From Prado023 sp963706885 (lineage in GTDB: Bacteria > Actinomycetota > Actinomycetes > S36-B12 > CAIYMF01): a stretch of 64,000 nt of DNA. The notes beneath the pieces were generated by a model. It was given only the letters and a program-made list of their open reading frames with translations, was not told the DNA's origin and did not search any database. Of the stretch, positions 1 through 7,118 are shown one piece after another (the first letter of the stretch is position 1; each line of letters opens with the position of its first letter). The position numbers and the translations under genes were made by a program. The stretch is taken from positions 17,311-81,310 of the forward strand of contig CAVPNX010000011.1 of NCBI GenBank assembly GCA_963706885.1, given 5' to 3'.

Positions 1-1
1 C

Positions 2-175
2 TGCTGGGCACACCACCGCCAGGTCGACCTCGGCATGTGGACCATCGAACCCGCGACCGGCCGCGATCCGGTGCCCCGACCCGAACCCGGAGCCCCACCC
101 GGCACCCCCTGGCCCGCCAACAACAACGCCCCCTGGACCATCACCCGAACCCCCCGCACCCGATGGCGGCTGTGA
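2..175 (+). CDS. C-terminal end of a DUF222/HNH endonuclease (partial)
   Basis: The frame is open from the left edge and encodes 57 residues before TGA at 173-175. It contains the motif CWAHHRQVDLGMW, which matches the last part of the HNH nuclease fold (Cys followed by paired His) that closes the many DUF222/13E12-type proteins of actinobacteria. A proline-rich tail follows, as is usual in that family. The start and the DUF222 domain lie outside the window. These proteins are multi-copy in actinobacterial genomes and probably nick or cut DNA; their biological role is not settled. The assignment rests on the short motif and tail composition only. Confidence 0.7.
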   Translation, partial: CWAHHRQVDLGMWTIEPATGRDPVPRPEPGAPPGTPWPANNNAPWTITRTPRTRWRL

Positions 176-217
176 CGCTGAGCCAGGAGGAGCCGATCGG
201 GCCACCGAATGGGCGCC

Positions 218-1147
218 TCAGTGCTGCCGGGCTCCCAGCTCGTGCAGGTCGTACGGGGTCTCCTGGTACACGCAGTAGTTCAGCCAGTTCGTGAACAGCA
301 GGTCCCCGTGCGCGCGCCAGCCGACGATGGGCAGCTGCTCGGGATCGTCGTTGCGGTAGTAGTTGCGCGGCATCTCGATGGGCAGCCCCGCGGCCAGGTC
401 GCGGCGGTACTCGAGATCGAGGGTGTCGGCGTCGTACTCGGCATGCCCGGTCACGAAGACGCGGCGGCCGTCTCGGGATGCGGCCAGGAAGACACCGGCC
501 TCCGGGGAGACCGCCAGCAGCTCGAGGTCGGGCTCGGCCTCGATGTCCTCGACCTTGACCGTCGTGTGCCGGGAGTGCGGCGCGAGGAAGACATCGTCGA
601 ACCCGCGGGTGATCTTGTTCTTCGGGTCGGTCACCTCGTGGGAGAACACCCCGAAGACCTTCTGGTCGACGGTGTGCTTGCCGATCCCGTAGTGGTGGTA
701 CAGCTCGGCCTGGGCTCCCCAGCAGATCGCCAGGGTCGAGAACACGTGCTCGTCGGCCCAGTCCATGATCCCGACCAGCTCGTCCCAGTAGTCCACGTCC
801 TCGAACTCCATGAGCTCCACGGGAGCGCCGGTGATGATCAGCCCGTCGTAGCGCCGGTCCCGCACGTGCGCGAAGGTCTCGTAGAAGACCTCGAGGTGCG
901 TGTGGTCGGTGTGCTTCGGGGAGTACGAGGCGGTGTGCAGGAACGTGACCTCGACCTGCAGGGGCGAGTTGCCCAGCAGCCGCAGGATCTGGGCCTCGGT
1001 GGTCTGCTTGGCCGGCATCAGGTTCAGGACCAGGATGCTCAGCGGGCGGATGTCCTGGCTGGCGGCGCGGCGATCCGTCATCACGAAGACGTTCTCAGCG
1101 GCGAGGACGTCAGCGGCTGGAAGGCCTTCGCGGATCTTGACGGGCAT
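218..1147 (-). CDS. metA: Homoserine O-acetyltransferase, MetA type
   Basis: This 309-residue protein has the full length of the MetA family, which acylates L-homoserine in methionine biosynthesis in the cytosol. The nucleophile Cys142 is in LAICWGAQ and the His235/Glu237 pair is in TGHAEYD, at the same numbering as characterised MetA enzymes. Residue 111 is Glu (GAPVELMEF). In the family Glu111 favours acetyl-CoA and Gly111 favours succinyl-CoA, so I infer an acetyltransferase despite the historical name homoserine O-succinyltransferase. AGGGAG at 1156-1161 sits 8 nt before the ATG and fixes the start. It is followed only by the partial nuclease gene on the other strand, so it is probably monocistronic. 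No S-box or other riboswitch-like fold is visible in the short leader. Confidence 0.93.
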   Translation of the reverse strand: MPVKIREGLPAADVLAAENVFVMTDRRAASQDIRPLSILVLNLMPAKQTTEAQILRLLGNSPLQVEVTFLHTASYSPKHTDHTHLEVFYETFAHVRDRRYDGLIITGAPVELMEFEDVDYWDELVGIMDWADEHVFSTLAICWGAQAELYHHYGIGKHTVDQKVFGVFSHEVTDPKNKITRGFDDVFLAPHSRHTTVKVEDIEAEPDLELLAVSPEAGVFLAASRDGRRVFVTGHAEYDADTLDLEYRRDLAAGLPIEMPRNYYRNDDPEQLPIVGWRAHGDLLFTNWLNYCVYQETPYDLHELGARQH

Positions 1148-1268
1148 GGTCGCAACTCCCTGTGGCGGTGGGGGCGATTCTACGACGGGTGCCCGCTATC
1201 GGGGGATTCGCTGAACGCTGGGCCCGACGGGGGCGGCGCGCCGGCTGGCACACACCACCGATCGCTGG

Positions 1269-1274
1269 CACGCT
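1269..1274 (+). promoter_or_regulatory. Leaderless-type -10 hexamer CACGCT
   Basis: CACGCT ends 6 nt before the ATG at 1281, matching the xAnnnT-N6-start pattern seen at many genes here. There is no Shine-Dalgarno sequence. Confidence 0.35.
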
Positions 1275-1280
1275 CGAACC

Positions 1281-1448
1281 ATGGACGCCCACCTGCGCGA
1301 GATCGTCGAACGTGGTGGCCGGGCGCAGTCCGCCGAGGCCGCACGTCTGCTCATCCGGCTGGAGTCCGACCCGGAGGATCACGAGGCACGCTCACTGGCC
1401 CGGGTCCTCGTCGAGTCCTACCTCCACGATCCGGACCTCAGCCGCTGA
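1281..1448 (+). CDS. Small hypothetical protein, 55 aa
   Basis: ATG to TGA encodes 55 residues, strongly charged and predicted helical, beginning MDAHLREIVERGG and containing RLLIRLESDPEDHEARSLAR. No transmembrane segment, signal or known motif is visible. It lies between metA (divergent) and the GNAT gene (convergent, 28 nt apart). Coding potential is supported by G/C-rich third codon positions and by a -10-like hexamer 6 nt before the ATG, the leaderless arrangement found at neighbouring genes. The function is unknown. Confidence 0.6.
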   Translation: MDAHLREIVERGGRAQSAEAARLLIRLESDPEDHEARSLARVLVESYLHDPDLSR

Positions 1449-1476
1449 CCGGTCGCTGGCCCGATCGCGGCGCCGC

Positions 1477-2037
1477 TCAGGCGGGACCGGTGTGGATCTC
1501 GAAGCGCAGGGCAGGCCCTCCGCCGGCTGACGGCAGTTTCGTGAAGCGCTCGACGAGGACGCCCCCGTTGGCCTCGATGACCCGTTGTGAGGCCAGGTTG
1601 TCCAGATCGGTCGTGATGTCGACGACGGGCAGGCCCTCCGCTGCGGCGATCGGCAGCATCGCGGCCAGGGCCGCAGTCGCGTAGCCCCGCCGGCGCTTCC
1701 ACGGCACCACGGAGTAGCCGATGTGGCCCAGGCAGGTGGGCGGCAGCTCCCGGGTGCCCGGCTGCCACCGCAGGTTGATCGCCCCGGCGAACTCCCCGTC
1801 CCACATCCAGCGGGTCAGCCCGGGCAGCCGCGGGACCGTCGTGCCGTCGGGGAGCTCGATGGGGCCACCCTCCGCCTCCCGGTCGTCGCCGAGCTCGATG
1901 AAGCGCTGCGGGTCGCGCATCACCTGATCGATGGCTGCCTGGTCCACCCCGATGTGCTCGGTGTTGGGTGACCACCCGCGACGCAGCGCATCGAGGTAGC
2001 TGGGCAGGTGCTCGGCGCCGCGTCGGATCAACTCCAT
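1477..2037 (-). CDS. GNAT-family N-acetyltransferase
   Basis: The protein has 186 residues from the ATG at 2037, which is preceded by GGGAGGA with 8 nt spacing. A longer open frame continues upstream but overlaps the CDF gene and lacks family sequence. The central part GHIGYSVVPWKRRRGYATAAL is motif A of GNAT enzymes: a beta strand followed by the R/Q-x-x-G-x-A acetyl-CoA pyrophosphate loop, here RRRGYA. The later ITTDLDNLASQRVIEANGG fits motif B (N-x-x-S-x-x-V-x-x-x-x-G). The substrate cannot be predicted. It lies 35 nt downstream of the CDF transporter on the same strand, so the two are probably co-transcribed. Confidence 0.85.
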   Translation of the reverse strand: MELIRRGAEHLPSYLDALRRGWSPNTEHIGVDQAAIDQVMRDPQRFIELGDDREAEGGPIELPDGTTVPRLPGLTRWMWDGEFAGAINLRWQPGTRELPPTCLGHIGYSVVPWKRRRGYATAALAAMLPIAAAEGLPVVDITTDLDNLASQRVIEANGGVLVERFTKLPSAGGGPALRFEIHTGPA

Positions 2038-2072
2038 GAAGGGATCCTCCCACCTGCGCGATTCCCGGCCCC

Positions 2073-2894
2073 TCACCCCATCCGCAGGATGCGCCACGCC
2101 CCGGAGGCGACGAGGACTGCGATCGCAGTGCCGATGACCAGGTCGGGCAGGGCGGAGCCGGTGACCGCGACGAGCACCCCCGCCACGATCACGCCGATGT
2201 TGGCCAGCGCGTCGTTGGTGGTGAAGATCCAGCTGGCCCGCATGTGGGCACCACCCCGGCGATGCCGGCTGAGGATCGCCACGCAGGCCAGGTTCGCGGC
2301 CAGGGCGAGCAGCCCGATTCCGACCATCAGGGCCTCGACCGGCTCGCTTCCGGAGACGGCGCGGCGCAGCACCTCGACGAGCACCAGCCCGGCGAGGCCC
2401 AGTTGCAGCCAGCCGCTCAATCGGGCGGCGCGTCGTTGGCTGGCCGCCGTGCCCGCCGCCAGCAGGGCGATCGCGTAGATGCTGGCATCGGCCAGCATGT
2501 CCAGGGAGTCGGCGACCAGGCCGGTGGACTGCGCGACGATCCCGGCCACGAGTTCGATGGCGAACATCGCCGCGTTGATCCCCAGGACCCACCAGAGGGC
2601 CCGACGTTGGGAGCCCGGCGACTGCGGAGGTGACTCGTCCAGTGCCGCGTCGCCAGCGTCCAGGGGCACGACCGACGTCAGCTCGGCGCCCATCGCCAGC
2701 GGCTCCAGTGCGGCGATCAGGGGGTCGGGCGGCCCCGTGTGGACGGCCTCCAGCTGGCGAGCCCCGAGGTCGAAATCGAGGGACCGGACGCCGGGAACCC
2801 CGGCCAGGGCCATCCGGACGAGCTGCTCCTCCGTCGGGCAGTCCATGCCGGGGACCCGGAACACCGAACGCCTCGGCAGCGCGTCGTCGACCAC
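2073..2894 (-). CDS. CDF-family cation efflux protein with N-terminal HMA-like domain
   Basis: The protein is 273 residues long. Residues about 8-50 resemble a heavy-metal-associated fold (VFRVPGMDCPTEEQLV), but the metal-binding CxxC is CPTE. From about residue 95 there are six hydrophobic segments; the second contains GLVADSLDMLADASIYAIAL and a later one TTNDALANIGVIVAG. These match the paired D-x-x-x-D metal sites of the cation diffusion facilitator family (Zn, Cd, Co, Fe or Mn efflux coupled to protons). The cytoplasmic C-terminal domain usual in CDF proteins is absent. The GTG start at 2894 directly precedes the HMA-like domain and carries a leaderless-type -10 rather than a Shine-Dalgarno. 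The metal specificity cannot be told from sequence. Confidence 0.82.
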   Translation of the reverse strand: MVDDALPRRSVFRVPGMDCPTEEQLVRMALAGVPGVRSLDFDLGARQLEAVHTGPPDPLIAALEPLAMGAELTSVVPLDAGDAALDESPPQSPGSQRRALWWVLGINAAMFAIELVAGIVAQSTGLVADSLDMLADASIYAIALLAAGTAASQRRAARLSGWLQLGLAGLVLVEVLRRAVSGSEPVEALMVGIGLLALAANLACVAILSRHRRGGAHMRASWIFTTNDALANIGVIVAGVLVAVTGSALPDLVIGTAIAVLVASGAWRILRMG

Positions 2895-2900
2895 GCGCCG

Positions 2901-2906
2901 AGTGTG
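2901..2906 (-). promoter_or_regulatory. Leaderless-type -10 hexamer CACACT for the CDF gene
   Basis: CACACT on the minus strand ends 6 nt before the GTG start. A GTGACC block lies 17 nt upstream as a possible weak -35. Confidence 0.45.
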
Positions 2907-2937
2907 GCACGCGCCGGCCCGCCGGTCACGAATGGTG

Positions 2938-2965
2938 TTTGGCCGGTCACGGATCGGGGTAGGCT
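2938..2965 (+). promoter_or_regulatory. Possible promoter of the DEAD-box helicase
   Basis: TAGGCT at 2960-2965 is a fair -10 with a T-rich TTTGGC block upstream. It would give a leader of about 135 nt before the helicase GTG. Long leaders are common for cold-inducible RNA helicases, but the -35 is weak. Confidence 0.35.
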
Positions 2966-3031
2966 GAGGGGGCATCGTCTGAACGGTGCACGTTGTCCGC
3001 GGCATCCGCTGCTGACGAGGTCGTCTGCTTC

Positions 3032-3049
3032 GACACCGTGACCGGTGTC
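3032..3049 (+). promoter_or_regulatory. 7-bp inverted repeat in the helicase leader
   Basis: GACACCG and CGGTGTC are separated by TGAC, 57 nt before the helicase start. It could be an RNA hairpin in the leader or a protein-binding site; the sequence does not decide. Confidence 0.4.
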
Positions 3050-3105
3050 CCCTTCGCGAGTTGGGCCAGCACCCGCGGCCACCCCCCTCGACGATCAGGA
3101 CCCCT

Positions 3106-4842
3106 GTGACCTCTCCCGCCCGCGCGGCGTCTGCTGCGCGCACCTCCACTCCCGCCCGAACGACCCCGGCGGCCCGCCCTGCGGCGCCGGCACGTTCCGC
3201 GGCCCCTGCCGACTCGGCCACCTTCGCCGGCCTCGGCGTCGCCCCCGCGCTCATCGCGTCGCTGGCTTCCGGGGGCATCGACGCCCCGTTCCCGATCCAG
3301 TCCGCGACACTGCCCGACTCCCTGGCCGGGCGCGACGTGCTCGGCCGCGGCCGCACGGGCAGCGGCAAGACGGTGGCGTTCGCGCTGCCCTTGGTCTCCG
3401 CCCTGGCCGGCAGCCGTTCTGCGGCGCGCCGCCCCCGCGGGCTCGTGCTCGTCCCGACCCGCGAGCTCGCCGTGCAGGTCGACAACACGATCGCCCCGCT
3501 GGCTGAGGCCATGGGCCTCAAGACGCGCACGATCTTCGGCGGCGTCGGGCAGAACCCGCAGGTCACCGCCCTGGCCAAGGGGGTCGACATCATCGTCGCC
3601 ACCCCCGGCCGTCTGGCCGACCTGATCAAGCAGCGGCTGTGCAGCCTCGAGGACATCGCGGTCACCGTGATCGACGAGGCCGACCACATGGCCGATCTCG
3701 GCTTCCTGCCCGAGGTCCGGCGCCTCCTGGACCAGACCCCGGCCGACGGCCAGCGCCTGCTGTTCTCCGCGACGCTGGACTCCGGCGTGGACGTCCTGGC
3801 CCGGCGCTACCTGCACAACCCCGTGACCCACGAGGTCGACTCCGCGGCCTCGCCGGTCCCCGCGATGGACCACCACGTCTTCAACGTCGACGCCGCCGAC
3901 CGCGGTGAGGTCGTCGCCCAGCTCGTCGGCGGTCACGGACGGACGCTCGCGTTCGCCCGCACCAAGCACCAGGCCAAGCGCTGGGCGCGGACGCTCACGG
4001 CGTCGGGCATCCACGCCGTCGACCTGCACGGCAACCTCAGCCAGGCCGCCCGCCAGCGCAACCTCGCGGCGTTCGCCGACGGTGACGTGCGGGTCCTGGT
4101 GGCCACCGACATCGCCGCCCGTGGCATCCACGTCGACGACGTCACGCTCGTCGTGCACATCGACCCGCCAGCCGAGCACAAGGCCTACCTGCACCGCTCC
4201 GGGCGCACCGCCCGCGCCGGTGCCGCCGGGGTCGTCGTCACCGTCGCCACCCATGACCAGCGTCGCGACGTCGCCGACCTGATGCGCCGTGCGGCGATCA
4301 CGCCGACCCAGCACAAGGTGCGCGCCGGGGATGCCGCGATCAGCGCGATCTCCGGCCCCAGCGCCCCGCGGGTCGTGGTGGCCAACGCCCAGCCCATCCC
4401 CGAGGAGCGCACGGGCCGTGGCTCGGGCCGCGGCGCCGGTGGTGGCCGCGGGCGTTCGTCCGGTGGCTCGGGCGCACGTCCCGGCGGGTCCTCGGGTGGT
4501 CAGCGCTCCGGCGCGGGTTCGCGTCCCAGCTCCGGGTCCGCCCCCCGCACCGCCTCGGGCACCGGTGGGCGTTCGACGCAAACACGCTCCCAGTCGGCCT
4601 CCAGCGGGTCCCGTTCGACGTCGTCGGGATCCACGACCGTGTGGTCGAGCGGCGCGGGGCCACGTCCCCATCGGCGCCGCGCCGCGGTCCGCGCAGGGCG
4701 ACGCGCCCCGCGGGCGGCCCCGGCTCCGCCGCCTGACGGCGTCCCGGCGCACGCTCGCCGGTGCGCCGGCGCGCCCGGCGGTGAGGTGACCGGCGCCGGG
4801 CCGCGACGCCGCTGCGGTCCTGCTGGGAGTCATCGGCGATGA
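3106..4842 (+). CDS. DEAD-box ATP-dependent RNA helicase
   Basis: The protein is about 578 residues from the GTG at 3106; an in-frame TTG at 3061 is also possible. In order: Q-motif-like region (FPIQSATLP), motif I GRTGSGKT, Ia PTRELAVQ, Ib TPGRL, II DEAD (VIDEADHM), III SAT, then the second RecA domain with VATDIAARGI and motif VI HRSGRTARAG. A Gly/Arg/Ser-rich RGG-like tail starts near residue 440, typical of cold-shock and ribosome-assembly helicases that bind structured RNA. The last 75 residues are low-complexity, and an indel near 4640 would end the protein at 4736 with a more typical Arg/Ala-rich tail, so the 3' boundary is uncertain. Confidence 0.93.
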   Translation: MTSPARAASAARTSTPARTTPAARPAAPARSAAPADSATFAGLGVAPALIASLASGGIDAPFPIQSATLPDSLAGRDVLGRGRTGSGKTVAFALPLVSALAGSRSAARRPRGLVLVPTRELAVQVDNTIAPLAEAMGLKTRTIFGGVGQNPQVTALAKGVDIIVATPGRLADLIKQRLCSLEDIAVTVIDEADHMADLGFLPEVRRLLDQTPADGQRLLFSATLDSGVDVLARRYLHNPVTHEVDSAASPVPAMDHHVFNVDAADRGEVVAQLVGGHGRTLAFARTKHQAKRWARTLTASGIHAVDLHGNLSQAARQRNLAAFADGDVRVLVATDIAARGIHVDDVTLVVHIDPPAEHKAYLHRSGRTARAGAAGVVVTVATHDQRRDVADLMRRAAITPTQHKVRAGDAAISAISGPSAPRVVVANAQPIPEERTGRGSGRGAGGGRGRSSGGSGARPGGSSGGQRSGAGSRPSSGSAPRTASGTGGRSTQTRSQSASSGSRSTSSGSTTVWSSGAGPRPHRRRAAVRAGRRAPRAAPAPPPDGVPAHARRCAGAPGGEVTGAGPRRRCGPAGSHRR

Positions 4843-4922
4843 CGTACTCCCGGATGCTCGTGAGCACAGGTCGAGGGCGGGGGCGCGAACTAGAGTGGGT
4901 GCGGACCTGAGGGAGGCATGGC

Positions 4923-5279
4923 GTGGGCCGGTTCGACGCGTGGGTGCGGGCGGTGGGCGATGACCCCGACCCCCGGTTCACGCTCGCCAATGAGCGCACT
5001 TTCCTCGCCTGGGTGACGACCTCGCTGGGCCTTCTGGGAATCGGTCTGGCAGTCGGCACGATCATCCCGGGCGACCACCTCGCCATCGACGTGCTGGCGA
5101 TCCTGTGGATCCTCATGGCCGGGGTCCTGTCCGTCCGAGCCCTGGTCCGGTGGTTCCGGATGGAGCGGGCCATGCGCCTGGGCCAGGGGCTGCCGCTGTC
5201 GACGTCCATCCCGGTGGTGGCGATCTCGCTGTCCGTCCTCGCCGTCGCGACCGGCCTCGCGGTGGTGCTCTCCTCGTGA
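4923..5279 (+). CDS. DUF202 (YidH-like) membrane protein
   Basis: The GTG at 4923 is preceded by GGGAGG with 6 nt spacing, and a -10-like TAGAGT lies at 4891-4896. The 118-residue product starts with the DUF202 signature (FTLANERTFLAWVTTSLGLL) and has three hydrophobic helices. The family is small inner-membrane proteins of unknown function, usually encoded as adjacent pairs. Its TGA overlaps the GTG of the next gene, which is the second member of the pair. Confidence 0.85.
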   Translation: MGRFDAWVRAVGDDPDPRFTLANERTFLAWVTTSLGLLGIGLAVGTIIPGDHLAIDVLAILWILMAGVLSVRALVRWFRMERAMRLGQGLPLSTSIPVVAISLSVLAVATGLAVVLSS

Positions 5280-5605
5280 GCGCCGACCCGGCGTCCCGTC
5301 CCTCCGATCCGGGGCTGGCCGGCGAGCGCACGACCCTGGCCTGGTCGCGGATGGGGCTGACGCTGCTGGGGATCCCCGCAGCACTGCTGGCCTACGCGAG
5401 CGGCCGCAACGAACTGGCAGTCGTCGCTGCGGCGGTCGCCATGGTCCTCGGGCTCGGTGTCCTCGTCGGGTCCGTCCGCCGGCAGCGCGTCGAGCCGGAG
5501 GTGATCCCCTCGGGTTCGCTGGTCCCGGCCGTGCGGCTCATCCTCCTGACCGGGGCGTGTGTGCTGATGCTCAACGTCGCCGGGGGGATCCTGGTCCTCA
5601 CCTGA
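5276..5605 (+). CDS. DUF202 membrane protein, second of the pair
   Basis: The GTG at 5276 overlaps the upstream stop by 4 nt, indicating translational coupling. The 109-residue protein carries the same family motif in the form LAGERTTLAWSRMGLTLLG followed by three hydrophobic segments. The two partners probably form one membrane complex. Function is unknown. A 7-bp hairpin follows 10 nt after the stop. Confidence 0.82.
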   Translation: MSADPASRPSDPGLAGERTTLAWSRMGLTLLGIPAALLAYASGRNELAVVAAAVAMVLGLGVLVGSVRRQRVEPEVIPSGSLVPAVRLILLTGACVLMLNVAGGILVLT

Positions 5606-5615
5606 GGCCCCGGCG

Positions 5616-5639
5616 CGGCACCCCCCACTGCCGGTGCCG
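5616..5639 (+). terminator. Hairpin after the DUF202 pair
   Basis: CGGCACC and GGTGCCG pair perfectly around a 10-nt loop, 10 nt after the stop. There is no U-tract, as is common for actinobacterial terminators. Confidence 0.45.
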
Positions 5640-5664
5640 GGTTGCACGACGGCGGCGACCGCGA

Positions 5665-5670
5665 CACCCT
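5665..5670 (+). promoter_or_regulatory. Leaderless-type -10 hexamer CACCCT
   Basis: CACCCT ends 6 nt before the GTG at 5677. It fits the xAnnnT pattern; there is no Shine-Dalgarno sequence. Confidence 0.35.
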
Positions 5671-5676
5671 TCGGGC

Positions 5677-6876
5677 GTGGCGAATCGGGTGGACGTTGTG
5701 GTGGTGGGGGCCGGACTCGCCGGCCTGCGGGCGGCCCAGCTGCTGGCGGCAGCGGGGCGCGAGGTGGTGGTCCTCGAGGCGGGCGACGACATCGGCGGCC
5801 GTGTCCGCACCGACCGGATCGACGGCTTCACCCTCGACCGGGGGTTCCAGCTCTACAACCCCGCGTACCCGGAGGGTCGCCTGGCGTGGCCGGACCTGCC
5901 GATCAGCCAGTTCGCCGCGGGCGTCGATGTGGTCCGCGACGGCACCTCGCACCCCCTGGTCGACCCGCGGCGCGACCCCCGGAGCCTGGCCACGACGACG
6001 CGGTCGCTGCGGGCGCTCGGCGCCATCCGCGGGCTGGGTGCCTTCGGGTCGTACGCCGCCCGACTCGGGACTCCGCTGCATCCGCGGCGGACCCCGGTGT
6101 CGCGGGCGGAGCAGGGCATCGGCGAGGCGCTGCGCTCGGCCGGAGTCGACGATGCGGCGTTGGACTGCCTCGTGCGTCCGTTCCTGTCCGGCGTGCTCGC
6201 CGACACCGCACTCGAGACCCCGCGGGTGGTCGCCGACGACATCCTGCGCAGCTTCCTGGCGGGAACCCCGGGTGTGCCCGAGGCCGGGATGGACCAGCTG
6301 CCACGCCGACTGGTCACTGGACTCACGGTCCTGACCGGGTCACCGGTGCTCTCGGTGCAGCCCGGACGGGTCACGACGGCCGACGCCGAGTGGCGCGCCG
6401 ATGATGTGGTCGTCGCGGTGGACGATCCGTCCACACTGGTCCCGACGGCATCCGCGACCCCGTGGCGGGCGCTGACCACCTGGTACTTCGCGGCCGCCGA
6501 CCTGCCGCGCCGGCACACCCTTCTGCTGGTGTCCCCGGACGTGCGGCTGGCCAACGTGGCGGTGATGAGCGACGTCGCGCCCACCTACGCACCACCGGGT
6601 CGGCGTCTGGTTGCCGCGTCCGCGGTGGGGTTCCACGACACGGCGGAGGCGGAGACCTGGGCGCGGGAGGACGCGGCCAGGATGCTCGGCGTGGCTCCTG
6701 GGGACCTTGAGCTGGTCGCCCACTACCCGATCGCCTCGGCGCTGCCAGCGGTAGGTGCCGGCCGGGCGCCGGGGGTCAGCTCCGGGGTGGTGCTCGCCGG
6801 CGATCATCGGGTGGGTCCCAGCATCAACGGCGCCCTGGCCAGTGGTCGGCGGGCCGCCGAGCTCCTGGGCGCCTGA
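5677..6876 (+). CDS. FAD-dependent oxidoreductase (amine oxidase/phytoene-desaturase-like)
   Basis: The protein is 399 residues from the GTG at 5677, placed so that the dinucleotide-binding fold begins almost at the N-terminus. VDVVVVGAGLAGLRAA is the GxGxxG Rossmann motif, followed by the acidic strand end VVVLEAGDDIGGRVRT, the flavin-containing amine oxidase signature. The C-terminal FAD motif is VVLAGDHRVGPSINGALASGRRAA. This is the NAD(P)-binding-8/amino-oxidase family that includes carotenoid desaturases and protoporphyrinogen oxidases. The nearest neighbours do not reveal the substrate. Upstream extension of the frame runs back into the DUF202 gene and is not used. Confidence 0.85.
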   Translation: MANRVDVVVVGAGLAGLRAAQLLAAAGREVVVLEAGDDIGGRVRTDRIDGFTLDRGFQLYNPAYPEGRLAWPDLPISQFAAGVDVVRDGTSHPLVDPRRDPRSLATTTRSLRALGAIRGLGAFGSYAARLGTPLHPRRTPVSRAEQGIGEALRSAGVDDAALDCLVRPFLSGVLADTALETPRVVADDILRSFLAGTPGVPEAGMDQLPRRLVTGLTVLTGSPVLSVQPGRVTTADAEWRADDVVVAVDDPSTLVPTASATPWRALTTWYFAAADLPRRHTLLLVSPDVRLANVAVMSDVAPTYAPPGRRLVAASAVGFHDTAEAETWAREDAARMLGVAPGDLELVAHYPIASALPAVGAGRAPGVSSGVVLAGDHRVGPSINGALASGRRAAELLGA

Positions 6877-6877
6877 A

Positions 6878-6962
6878 CCTCGCGCCCGTTCGCGTCGTTC
6901 CGGGGCGACCGGCGTGGCCCGTGCCGGGGGTCCGGCCCTCCTCGCGCCCCTTCGCGTCGTTC
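6878..6962 (+). repeat. Two copies of a 23-nt intergenic repeat
   Basis: The 23-nt unit at 6878-6900 and that at 6940-6962 differ at one base (core CCTCGCGCCCGTTCGCG). They lie in the 242-nt gap before the MFS gene. A related unit with core AACCTCGCGCC and GTTCCGGGGC recurs at 33902-33996, so this looks like a dispersed intergenic repeat family. Inverted relatives (GGCGCGAGGAG near 6995) lie in the same gap. Confidence 0.6.
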
Positions 6963-7105
6963 TCGATCGGGACGCGAGGCCCCATCGAACCGAAGCAGGC
7001 GCGAGGAGATTCCCGCGGGCTCGGCACCCTCGTCCTTTCGACGCCATCGGGCGCGAAGCAGCCCCGCGTTCCCGTGCCATCACGCGTCACCCGGGTCCTG
7101 CGCAG

Positions 7106-7111
7106 TAGCGT
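7106..7111 (+). promoter_or_regulatory. Leaderless-type -10 hexamer TAGCGT
   Basis: TAGCGT ends 7 nt before the ATG at 7119. A GGAG at 7114-7117 is too close to the ATG to act as a Shine-Dalgarno. Confidence 0.45.
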
Positions 7112-7118
7112 CCGGAGC

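Noticed and set aside
1148..1280. SAM riboswitch upstream of metA
   Set aside because: The leader is short and lacks the conserved P1-P4 elements of known SAM riboswitches.
2947..4833. 628-codon open frame on the minus strand antisense to the helicase
   Set aside because: Mirror frame of a GC-rich gene. The plus strand carries every helicase motif; the minus product is low-complexity Arg/Gly.
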